Assembly: GCA_018268735.1 (NCBI GenBank)
Contig: JAFDWA010000116.1
Location: 1 to 5,986 of the forward strand
From: Actinomycetota bacterium
Lineage (GTDB): Bacteria > Actinomycetota > Acidimicrobiia > Acidimicrobiales > Microtrichaceae
Reading direction: 5' to 3'
Length of the DNA: 5,986 nucleotides
The position numbers and the translations under genes were made by a program. The notes below the pieces were generated by a model that made no database searches, had not been told where the DNA came from, and was given only the letters and a program-made list of their open reading frames with translations. Of this stretch, positions 1-5,986 are shown one piece after another; within the stretch, counting starts at the first letter, position 1; each line of letters begins with the position of its first letter.

Positions 1-1723
1 CGCCGTCGTCGAGGGTGACGTGGATGTCGACCATCGGGAAGCCCGCAAGGATGCCGGTCGTCATCGCCTCCGCGATGCCGTGGCCCACCGAGGGGATGTA
101 CTCCTTGGGGACGCGTCCGCCGGTGATCTTGTCGGTGAACTCGAAGCCACCGCCAGGTCCCGACGGGGTCAGGCTCAGCACGATCTTGGCGTACTGACCT
201 GTGCCGCCCGTCTGCTTCTTGTGCAGGTAGGTGTAGCCCTCGACCGGTGCGGTGATCGTCTCGCGGTAGGCGACCTGCGGCTTGCCGACGTTCGCCTCGA
301 CCTTGAACTCCCGCATCATCCGATCGACGAGCACCTCGAGGTGCAGCTCCCCCATCCCTCCGATGATGGTCTGGGCCGTCTCCTCGTCGGTGTGGACCTG
401 GAACGTCGGATCCTCCTCGGAGAGCGCGAAGAGCGCCTTGCCCATCTTGTCCTGGTCGGCCTTCGTCTTGGGCTCGACCGCGACGTGGATGACGGGTTCG
501 GGGAACTCGAGGGACTCCAGGACGATGATGTCGTTGGGGTCCGACAGGGTGTCGCCCGTGCGGGTGTTCTTGATGCCGATGCCGGCGACGATGTCACCTG
601 CGTACACCGCCTCCTGCTCGATCTGGTCGTTGGCGTGCATCTCGAGCAGCCGGCCGATGCGCTCCTTGGAGCCCGAGCGGGTGTTGTAGACGGTGCCGCC
701 CTTCTCGAGCTTGCCGGAGTACACACGGAAGTACGTCAGCTTGCCCACGTGCGGCGCGGTCATGATCTTGAACGCGAGCGCCGAGAACGGCTCGTTCGAG
801 TCCGGCTTGCGCTCGACGGGCTCACCCTTGCGGTTCTCACCTGTCACCGGCGGCAGGTCGAGCGGCGACGGCATGTACCAGCACACGGCGTCGAGCAGCG
901 GCTGGACGCCCTTGTTCTTGAACGCCGTGCCGTTGAGGACCGGGACGACGCCGTGGTTGATCGTCGCGTCCCGCAACGCCGCACGGAGCAGCTCGGGTGA
1001 CAGGTCCTCTCCCTCGAGGAACTTCTCCATGATCTCGTCGTTCGACTCGGACAGGACGTCGATGAGCTGCTCTCGGTACTCGTTCGCCTGATCCACGAGG
1101 TCGTCGGGGATGTCGACGACCTCCCAAGCGGCACCGAGCTCCTCGCCGCTCCAGATCCATGCCTTCATCGTGATCAGGTCGACGATGCCGCGGTAGTTCG
1201 CCTCCGAGCCGATCGGGAGCTGGATGACCGCCACGTTGGCATCGAGGCGGTCCTTGATCGACTCGAGCGCTGCGAAGAAGTCGGCCCCCATGCGGTCCAT
1301 CTTGTTGACGAAGCACATGCGCGGGACGTGGTACTTGTTGGCCTGACGCCACACCGTCTCGGTCTGCGGCTCCACGCCGGCGACGCCGTCGAACACCGCA
1401 ACCGCGCCGTCGAGGACGCGGAGTGACCGCTCGACCTCGACGGTGAAGTCGACGTGACCGGGAGTGTCGATGATCTGGATCCGGTGATCGACGCCGTGCA
1501 CCGTGTCGGTCCAGTGGGTCGTCGTCGCAGCAGAGGTGATCGTGATGCCACGCTCCTGCTCCTGAGCCATCCAGTCCATGGTGGCGGCACCCTCGTGGAC
1601 CTCACCGATCTTGTAGGTCTTGCCGGTGTAGAAGAGGATCCGCTCGGTCGTGGTGGTCTTGCCCGCGTCGATGTGGGCCATGATGCCGATGTTGCGGGTG
1701 CGGTCGAGGGGGAACTGCGCCAT
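1..1723 (-). CDS. fusA: Elongation factor G, N-terminal 574 residues (runs off left edge)
   Basis: EF-G is the cytosolic GTPase that drives tRNA-mRNA translocation on the ribosome and, with RRF, splits spent ribosomes. The frame opens with ATG at 1723 ([14 protein letters not shown]), the usual EF-G N-terminus. The G-domain motifs are visible: P-loop [11 protein letters not shown] (residues 16-26), the switch I segment [13 protein letters not shown] (57-69), DTPGHVDF (86-93, with catalytic His90), NKMD (140-143) and G5 as GTA (265-267), where most family members have GSA. Domain II follows from about residue 290, then domain III, then the start of domain IV ([13 protein letters not shown]). 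The frame stays open to base 1, so about 125 residues of a roughly 700-residue protein (rest of domain IV and domain V) lie outside the window. It is the third gene of the str cluster, 91 nt after rpsG. Only a weak GAG (1731-1733) sits at Shine-Dalgarno distance. Identification is certain. Confidence 0.98.
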   Translation of the reverse strand, partial: MAQFPLDRTRNIGIMAHIDAGKTTTTERILFYTGKTYKIGEVHEGAATMDWMAQEQERGITITSAATTTHWTDTVHGVDHRIQIIDTPGHVDFTVEVERSLRVLDGAVAVFDGVAGVEPQTETVWRQANKYHVPRMCFVNKMDRMGADFFAALESIKDRLDANVAVIQLPIGSEANYRGIVDLITMKAWIWSGEELGAAWEVVDIPDDLVDQANEYREQLIDVLSESNDEIMEKFLEGEDLSPELLRAALRDATINHGVVPVLNGTAFKNKGVQPLLDAVCWYMPSPLDLPPVTGENRKGEPVERKPDSNEPFSALAFKIMTAPHVGKLTYFRVYSGKLEKGGTVYNTRSGSKERIGRLLEMHANDQIEQEAVYAGDIVAGIGIKNTRTGDTLSDPNDIIVLESLEFPEPVIHVAVEPKTKADQDKMGKALFALSEEDPTFQVHTDEETAQTIIGGMGELHLEVLVDRMMREFKVEANVGKPQVAYRETITAPVEGYTYLHKKQTGGTGQYAKIVLSLTPSGPGGGFEFTDKITGGRVPKEYIPSVGHGIAEAMTTGILAGFPMVDIHVTLDDG

Positions 1724-1775
1724 CGTCTGTCTCAGTCTCGGGGTTCGGGGGTGGTGGGAGCGTGGGAGTCGGCGA

Positions 1776-1789
1776 CACCGGATCCGGTG
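1776..1789. repeat. 14-bp perfect palindrome in the rpsG-fusA gap
   Basis: CACCGGATCCGGTG is a perfect palindrome in the 91-nt spacer between rpsG (ends 1815) and fusA (starts 1723). In RNA it could fold as a 5-bp stem with a GATC loop. A flanking GTCG (1768-1771) and CGAC (1792-1795 or 1795-1798) could extend the stem across an internal loop. No T-run follows, so it is not a normal intrinsic terminator. It could be an mRNA processing or attenuation hairpin, a protein site, or chance. Confidence 0.35.
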
Positions 1790-1814
1790 GACGACGACAT
1801 CGGAAGCAGGTGCT

Positions 1815-2285
1815 TCAGAAGCGGTAGTGGGCGAATGCCCGGTTGGACTCGGCCATCTTGTGCAGGTCTTCCTTCCGCTTGACGGCTGCACCGACGCCGT
1901 TGCTCGCGTCGAGCAGCTCGTTCGCGAGCCGCTCGGCCATCGAGCGCTCGCGCCGCTGGCGGGCGTAGCCGACCACCCAGCGGATCGCCAGGGTGTTCGC
2001 ACGGGTCGGCTTGACCTCGACGGGCACCTGGTAGGTCGCACCGCCGACGCGTCGGCTCTTGACCTCGAGCTGCGGACGGACGTTGTCGATCGCGCGCTTC
2101 AACGTGACGACGGGATCGGTGCCGGTCTTCTCCTCGATCGTCGACAGCGCCTCGTACACGATGCGCTCGGCGGTGGAGCGCTTGCCCCGCTGCAGGATCT
2201 TGTTGACGATCTGCGTGACGAGCACCGACCGGTAGATCGGGTCGGGCTGGAGCTGGCGGCGGGGGGCGGGACCCTTGCGGGGCAT
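1815..2285 (-). CDS. rpsG: 30S ribosomal protein S7
   Basis: S7 is the primary binder of the 16S rRNA 3' major domain. It nucleates assembly of the 30S head and lines the E site near the mRNA exit. The product is 156 residues, the standard bacterial length, and starts [20 protein letters not shown]. Family hallmarks are [20 protein letters not shown] (about residues 28-47), the beta-hairpin region [25 protein letters not shown], and the C-terminal segment ending NRAFAHYRF. The ATG at 2285 is one base after the rpsL stop (TGAcATG) and is served by a strong AAGGAG inside rpsL, so the two genes are almost certainly translationally coupled. In E. coli S7 represses its own operon through a longer rpsL-rpsG spacer. 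No such spacer exists here, so that mechanism cannot be copied directly. No anomalies were seen. Confidence 0.98.
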   Translation of the reverse strand: MPRKGPAPRRQLQPDPIYRSVLVTQIVNKILQRGKRSTAERIVYEALSTIEEKTGTDPVVTLKRAIDNVRPQLEVKSRRVGGATYQVPVEVKPTRANTLAIRWVVGYARQRRERSMAERLANELLDASNGVGAAVKRKEDLHKMAESNRAFAHYRF

Positions 2286-2286
2286 G

Positions 2287-2658
2287 TCAGGACTCCTTCT
2301 TGGCGCCGTAGCGCGAACGTGCCTGCTTGCGGTCACGGACGCCGGAGGTGTCGAGCGTCCCCCGGATGATCTTGTAGCGGACACCGGGGAGGTCCTTCAC
2401 ACGGCCGCCACGGACGAGCACCATCGAGTGCTCCTGGAGGTTGTGGCCCACACCGGGGATGTACGCGGTGACCTCGATGCCGCTCGACAGGCGCACCCTG
2501 GCGACCTTGCGCAGCGCCGAGTTCGGCTTCTTCGGCGTCGAGGTGAACACGCGCGTGCAGACCCCACGACGCTGCGGCGCGCCCTTCAGCGCCGGCGTGG
2601 ACTCCTTGCGGCGCTTGTTCTGACGGCCCTTGCGGACCAGCTGCTCGATCGTGGGCAC
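2287..2658 (-). CDS. rpsL: 30S ribosomal protein S12
   Basis: S12 sits at the 30S decoding centre, where it monitors codon-anticodon pairing and is the classical target of streptomycin-resistance mutations. The product is 123 residues, starting [13 protein letters not shown] (GTG start), with [17 protein letters not shown] (41-57), a [11 protein letters not shown] loop (68-78) and [12 protein letters not shown] (84-95), ending SRYGAKKES. Lys43 and Lys88 are the sensitive-type residues. Asp89, the residue methylthiolated by RimO in species that have that enzyme, is present. The GTG at 2658 is chosen over a TTG two codons upstream (2664) because AGAGG (2665-2669) lies 6 nt before the GTG but directly abuts the TTG. 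The open frame continues upstream to 2892, but those residues do not resemble S12. It heads the rpsL-rpsG-fusA cluster, with a plausible promoter about 170 nt upstream. Confidence 0.97.
   Translation of the reverse strand: MPTIEQLVRKGRQNKRRKESTPALKGAPQRRGVCTRVFTSTPKKPNSALRKVARVRLSSGIEVTAYIPGVGHNLQEHSMVLVRGGRVKDLPGVRYKIIRGTLDTSGVRDRKQARSRYGAKKES
2293..2298 (-). promoter_or_regulatory. Shine-Dalgarno of rpsG inside the end of rpsL
   Basis: On the minus strand this reads AAGGAG, 7 nt before the rpsG ATG. It lies wholly within the last codons of rpsL. With the one-base intergenic gap it fixes the S7 start and implies coupled translation of S12 and S7. Confidence 0.85.
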
Positions 2659-2664
2659 GGTCAA

Positions 2665-2669
2665 CCTCT
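2665..2669 (-). promoter_or_regulatory. Shine-Dalgarno of rpsL, decides the GTG start
   Basis: AGAGG on the minus strand, 6 nt before GTG at 2658. It touches the alternative in-frame TTG at 2664, so it cannot serve that codon. The spacing supports the family-typical N-terminus MPTIEQ. Confidence 0.7.
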
Positions 2670-2681
2670 GTTGGTTCTCGT

Positions 2682-2738
2682 CTGGACGGACTGCTCTGAC
2701 GTGTTCGGCAACCGGGGCACTGGGACCCATCCGTCCAG
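2682..2738 (-). repeat. 9-bp inverted repeat in the rpsL leader
   Basis: CTGGACGGA (2682-2690) and TCCGTCCAG (2730-2738) are exact reverse complements, separated by 39 nt that contain smaller self-complementary pieces (TGGGACCCA at 2720-2729 region). If transcription starts near 2818, this would form a leader-RNA stem ending 12 nt before the rpsL Shine-Dalgarno. That is a suitable place for translational control or RNA processing. No T-run follows, so an intrinsic terminator is unlikely. Function is inferred only. Confidence 0.35.
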
Positions 2739-2824
2739 CAGGGCGGACCCGGTGGCCGTTCTCCGTGGCTGGAGCCGCAAGGAGAACTGCGCGCGGCACG
2801 TTCGGCGCCGCTGGCCGGCGGGTC

Positions 2825-2854
2825 ATCGTATGGCGAGCCGACCGAGGGCCGCAA
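2825..2854 (-). promoter_or_regulatory. Candidate sigma-A-type promoter for rpsL-rpsG-fusA
   Basis: On the minus strand TTGCGG (2849-2854) and TACGAT (2825-2830) are separated by 18 nt. The -10 fits the actinobacterial TANNAT pattern and the -35 keeps the TTG. Transcription would start near 2818 and leave a leader of about 160 nt before rpsL. It lies in the 250-nt non-coding gap after the membrane-protein gene, where a str-operon promoter is expected. The call rests on hexamer resemblance alone. Confidence 0.35.
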
Positions 2855-2908
2855 CCCACCTCCGGTCCCTTGTCCGAGGAGAAGAGGGTCACGCGCGACA
2901 GCAGGGGG

Positions 2909-4297
2909 TCACGCTCCAGGTCGGGCGTCCCATGTCAGGCGTCGGTCAGCCGGCGACTGACGCCACTCGGCCTCCGTCTCGGCCACGCTGAGTCGGATCG
3001 GATGGCCGAGCACCACACGTGCAGCGTCGTCGAGGAAGAACTGGTGCAGCGACCGCACCCCCTCCCGGTACGGCACCACCGGCCCGACTGCGGTGTGCGG
3101 CGGCACGCCGCCCGGGTAGCGAGCTTCGACCGCCCGAAGCATGTGCACCGTGTCGCGAGCGCTGGTGGCCCAGTCGTGCTGGAAGACCACGTCGGCTCGC
3201 ACGAGGACGACAGCGAAGGCAACCGCGACGACAGCCACAGCGCGGCGCCGCCCGAACAGCGTCAGTCCGATCCCCACCCAGGCCGCGGCTGCCCCGACCG
3301 AGGACACGACGAAGTTGCGGTCAGCCATGCCCCGGACGCCAGTCGGGAACTTGAGGACGAAGGCCGCCATGCCCAGGACGATCACGGCCATGCCCACGAC
3401 GACGAGCCAAGGACCGTCGCCGGGGCGACGATCGCCTCGGGCGAAGCGGGCCATGCCCACGACGGTGCCGATCCCGGCGACCACGAAGAGCACCAACGCG
3501 GCGGCAGGCACGTCGGTGAGCCCGTTGCCGAAGTGCGCCGACACGATCGGCGCGGGCGTGCCGTGGTCGGCCGTCGCAGGGTTGTACACGGGGTGGATCA
3601 TCATCAGCCCGCCGGTGACGAACAGGCAGGCGGTCGAGATCACCGCATCACGCCGGGTCCCGCGACCTCGCAGCAGGTGAACGGCCCACACGGCCGCCAG
3701 CCCAGGAGCCAGCATGACCTCGAGGCAGAGCGCACCAGCGCACACGACCAAGGTCCCATGCACGAGGTGGTCATGATCCATGATGAGGATCCCGACGAGC
3801 AGCAGGACCAGTCCGAACGTCATCGCAGCCGTGTTCGGAAACGCTCGCAGGGACGTGTGATCGGGCAGGAGGACCCACAGCATCGCCACGGCCAGGGCGA
3901 CGCGCTCGTCGACGAACCGTCGGCCCACAGCGAAGAGCATCACCGCGGCGAGCGCACCCAGCCCCGACAGGAACCACCACCACCAACCCGGATGGTCCCG
4001 GAGGATCCCGTAGTCGAGAGTCTCCACCGCCCACGCCCCGGGGCGGCTGGCGAACCGACTCGCCTCCGCCGCACGCCAGAACCCGACGGTGTCGAGACGG
4101 GCCAGGTTGCGCCAGTCATCGAGATAGAAGCCGGGTCCCTGCAGCAGATAGGGCAATGCAACCAGGTACGAGACGACGACGAGCACAGCGGCCGACAGTC
4201 CCGACGCCCGGCCCCACGGGCCCGCAACGCATGCAGCCGGATCGCCGGTGTGGCCGTCACCGTCACCGGCGCGGCGTGGGTCCAGCGCCGACGTCAC
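2909..4297 (-). CDS. Polytopic membrane protein, possibly GT-C-type glycosyltransferase-like
   Basis: The product is 462 residues with about ten hydrophobic segments, near residues 35-52, 107-124, 133-146, 157-173, 181-206, 218-234, 264-282, 296-316, 329-348 and 352-366. A hydrophilic C-terminal part of about 95 residues follows. Just after the first membrane segment is [10 protein letters not shown] (56-65). An acidic pair in the first outer loop is typical of GT-C enzymes that use lipid-linked sugars, so a role in transferring sugars to envelope components is possible but not shown. A run of four Trp (105-108) comes from a (TGG)4 stretch. The start is taken as GTG at 4297, 37 nt after the rpoC stop. 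No good Shine-Dalgarno precedes it, so the true start could be further in, but few alternatives precede the first membrane segment. It probably reads through from rpoC. The gene is not part of the usual rpoC-rpsL cluster. The family is not recognised with certainty. Confidence 0.75.
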   Translation of the reverse strand: MTSALDPRRAGDGDGHTGDPAACVAGPWGRASGLSAAVLVVVSYLVALPYLLQGPGFYLDDWRNLARLDTVGFWRAAEASRFASRPGAWAVETLDYGILRDHPGWWWWFLSGLGALAAVMLFAVGRRFVDERVALAVAMLWVLLPDHTSLRAFPNTAAMTFGLVLLLVGILIMDHDHLVHGTLVVCAGALCLEVMLAPGLAAVWAVHLLRGRGTRRDAVISTACLFVTGGLMMIHPVYNPATADHGTPAPIVSAHFGNGLTDVPAAALVLFVVAGIGTVVGMARFARGDRRPGDGPWLVVVGMAVIVLGMAAFVLKFPTGVRGMADRNFVVSSVGAAAAWVGIGLTLFGRRRAVAVVAVAFAVVLVRADVVFQHDWATSARDTVHMLRAVEARYPGGVPPHTAVGPVVPYREGVRSLHQFFLDDAARVVLGHPIRLSVAETEAEWRQSPADRRLTWDARPGA

Positions 4298-4334
4298 GCC
4301 GCGGCCGTGGTCGCCGACCTGCTCCCGCTCCGGG

Positions 4335-5986
4335 TCAGTTGCCTCCGGTCTGCTCTGGGAACTCGATGACGTTGTCCGCTCCGTCGGCGAGCTCGGCAGC
4401 AGTCGGCTCGCCCAGGTTCGCCAGCCACTGGGCGATGCCGGCGTTGTCGGCGCTGTGGTCGGTCGCGAGGAACTCCGGCACCTCGTAGTCCGGCGCGTAC
4501 GTCTGGATCTCCTGGTAGCGCGTCATGCCGGTCCCTGCCGGGATCAGCTTGCCGATGATGATGTTCTCCTTCAGCCCCAACAGACCGTCGGAGCGCGACT
4601 CGATCGCCGCTTCGGTGAGGACCCGCGTCGTCTCCTGGAAGGATGCGGCTGACAACCACGAGTCGGTCGCGAGCGACGCCTTGGTGATGCCCATCAGCTC
4701 GGGGCGACCCTCGGCCGGCTTGCGCCCCTCGGTGACCAGCTGGCGGTTCGTGTCGGCGAACACCCGCTGATCGACTCGCTCACCCGGCAGGAAGTCGGAC
4801 TCGCCGGGCTCCTGGATGGCGACCCGGCGGGTCATCTGCCGGACGATCAGCTCGATGTGCTTGTCGTGGATCGACACGCCCTGGTCGCGGTACACACGCT
4901 GCACCTCGTCGACCAGGTACTGCTGCACGGCACGGACGCCCTTGATCTCGAGCAGCTCCTTGGGGTCGCGGGCGCCTTCGACCAGCGCGTCGCCAGCGAT
5001 GACCTCGTCGCCGTCACGGACCCGCAGCGGCCGCTCGCGCTCCACGGCGTGGAGGTCCTCGGTGCCGTCGTCGCCGATGACGGTGACGTTCCAGACCTTG
5101 CCGTCCTCGTCGTCGACGCGAACCACGCCGGAGATGCGTGCGAGCACCGCCTTGTTCCGCGGGGTGCGGGCCTCGAACAGCTCGACCACGCGGGGAAGGC
5201 CGCCGGTGATGTCACCGCCGGAGGCGGCGACACCGCCGGTGTGGAAGGTTCGCATCGTCAGCTGCGTGCCGGGCTCGCCGATCGACTGGGCAGCGATGAC
5301 CCCGACGGCCTCGCCCGGCTCGATGGGGCGACCGGTCGCGAGCGACAAGCCGTAGGCAGCACCCGAGATGCCCAGCTCGCTCTCGTCGGTGAGCGGCGAC
5401 AGCACCCGAACCGAGGTGACCTCGGGATCGTCGCGGAGCGCCTCCATCTCCTCGGTGCCCACCAGCGTGCCGCGGGCGAGCGTCGTGCCGTCGGCCAACT
5501 CGATGTCCTCGGCGAGCGTTCGGCTGAACAGACGGGTCTCGAGGTAGTTGCGCTTGCCCGGCTCGTCCGGACGCACGTCCTCGATCGTGATCGAGCGGAT
5601 CGGGCCGCCCTCGGCGAGTGGGTCGCGGTCGTTGATGATGAGCTCCTGGGCGACGTCGACGAGACGGCGCGTCAGGTAGCCCGAGTCAGCGGTCCTCAGC
5701 GCGGTGTCCACGAGGCCCTTGCGGGCGCCGGGGGTGGCGATGAAGTACTCGAGGACCGACAGGCCCTCGCGGAAGTTCGACTTGATCGGTCGGGGGATCA
5801 TGTCGCCGCGGGGGTTCGCGACGAGCCCTCGCATGCCGGCGATCTGGCGGACCTGCATCATGTTCCCGCGGGCACCCGAGCCGACCATCATGTCGATCGG
5901 GTTGAACTGCTTGGCCTTCATGGCCTTCTCCATGGCCCGCGTGACCTCGGAGGTCGCGGTCGTCCAGATCTCGACCTCCTTCTGCT
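4335..5986 (-). CDS. rpoC: RNA polymerase beta' subunit, C-terminal 549 residues (runs off right edge)
   Basis: Beta' forms the catalytic centre, clamp and bridge helix of RNA polymerase. Counting from the first full codon (5984), the fragment begins QKEVEIWTTATSEV. It then shows the bridge helix GARGNMMQVRQIAGMRG (37-53), ADSGYLTRRLVDVAQ (99-113), the trigger-loop segment GEPGTQLTMRTFHTGG (236-251), ITGGLPRV (259-266), and the C-terminal block KASLATDSWLSAASFQETT to LKENIIIGKLIPAGTG (about 435-486). A variable acidic tail of about 60 residues ends in EQTGGN. No large insertion interrupts the trigger loop. The ATG at 5933 is internal: coding matches the family on both sides of it, and about 750 residues lie outside the window. 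The four zinc-site cysteines expected around this trigger-loop approach are absent (Pro122, Asp200, Ser207, Ala210), and no cysteine occurs in the visible protein. Everything else looks functional, and its place beside rpsL-rpsG-fusA marks it as the main copy. Confidence 0.98.
   Translation of the reverse strand, partial: QKEVEIWTTATSEVTRAMEKAMKAKQFNPIDMMVGSGARGNMMQVRQIAGMRGLVANPRGDMIPRPIKSNFREGLSVLEYFIATPGARKGLVDTALRTADSGYLTRRLVDVAQELIINDRDPLAEGGPIRSITIEDVRPDEPGKRNYLETRLFSRTLAEDIELADGTTLARGTLVGTEEMEALRDDPEVTSVRVLSPLTDESELGISGAAYGLSLATGRPIEPGEAVGVIAAQSIGEPGTQLTMRTFHTGGVAASGGDITGGLPRVVELFEARTPRNKAVLARISGVVRVDDEDGKVWNVTVIGDDGTEDLHAVERERPLRVRDGDEVIAGDALVEGARDPKELLEIKGVRAVQQYLVDEVQRVYRDQGVSIHDKHIELIVRQMTRRVAIQEPGESDFLPGERVDQRVFADTNRQLVTEGRKPAEGRPELMGITKASLATDSWLSAASFQETTRVLTEAAIESRSDGLLGLKENIIIGKLIPAGTGMTRYQEIQTYAPDYEVPEFLATDHSADNAGIAQWLANLGEPTAAELADGADNVIEFPEQTGGN

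Noticed and set aside
20..1000. 326-residue plus-strand open frame opposite fusA
   Set aside because: fusA is unambiguous on the minus strand across the whole stretch. The plus-strand product is a low-complexity Arg, Leu, Val and Asp-rich shadow.
2840..2870. Possible terminator after the membrane-protein gene
   Set aside because: A short bulged stem (ACCG-AGG with CCTCGGT) can be drawn, but there is no T-run and it overlaps the promoter candidate, so I do not call a terminator.
2287..2892. N-terminally extended S12 (201 residues) from a GTG at 2892
   Set aside because: The extra 78 residues do not resemble S12, they cover the candidate promoter and leader, and a good Shine-Dalgarno precedes the canonical GTG at 2658.
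2630..4369. 579-residue open frame on the plus strand opposite the membrane-protein gene
   Set aside because: It is the antisense image of GC-rich hydrophobic codons. The product is rich in His, Asp, Arg and Gly, without domains, and it overlaps the ends of rpsL and rpoC. The minus-strand frame gives clear regular membrane segments.
5340..5625. Compensating frameshifts or sequencing errors hiding the RpoC zinc cysteines
   Set aside because: Residues immediately before and after each missing cysteine match the family in one frame with conserved spacing. TGC triplets exist in another frame near 5356-5362, but they are adjacent and do not give a CxxC motif.
4335..5933. rpoC start at the ATG at 5933
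   Set aside because: The frame continues upstream with typical RpoC sequence (QKEVEIWTTATSEVTRA) to the window edge, and the bridge helix begins only about 20 residues after this ATG.
1..5986. CRISPR arrays, tRNAs, insertion sequences, defence or phage genes
   Set aside because: No spaced direct repeats, cloverleaf sequences, transposase motifs or terminal repeats were seen. Apart from two short gaps the window is filled by five identifiable genes.

Overview
The window is a high-GC (roughly two thirds G+C) stretch of bacterial chromosome with all genes on the minus strand. Read in the direction of transcription, right to left, it holds the 3' part of rpoC (RNA polymerase beta'), a gene for a polytopic membrane protein, rpsL (S12), rpsG (S7) and the 5' part of fusA (EF-G). 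This is the classical rpoBC/str information-processing cluster. The base composition, the lack of a proteobacterial-type insertion in the RpoC trigger loop, and the Mycobacterium-like wording of RpoC, S12, S7 and EF-G point to an actinobacterium (Actinomycetota). The exact class cannot be fixed from the sequence; a deep-branching lineage is plausible but is inference.

Layout: rpoC runs in from the right edge and stops at 4335. After a 37-nt gap comes a 462-residue membrane protein (4297 to 2909) that resembles GT-C-type glycosyltransferases only in general architecture. A 250-nt intergenic region (2659-2908) follows, with a candidate sigma-A-type promoter and a 9-bp inverted repeat in what would be the rpsL leader. 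rpsL and rpsG are separated by one base, and the rpsG ribosome binding site lies inside the end of rpsL. A 91-nt gap with a 14-bp perfect palindrome precedes fusA, which leaves the window at the left edge after 574 codons.

rpoC makes the catalytic core of RNA polymerase. rpsL and rpsG make two 30S proteins that act in decoding and in 16S 3'-domain assembly, and fusA makes the translocase. The membrane protein has no obvious functional link to this set and is probably a lineage-specific passenger.

The most notable observation is in RpoC. All four cysteines that normally hold the second structural zinc ion of bacterial beta' are replaced (Pro, Asp, Ser, Ala) in an otherwise intact and well-conserved protein. 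The 549 visible residues contain no cysteine at all.
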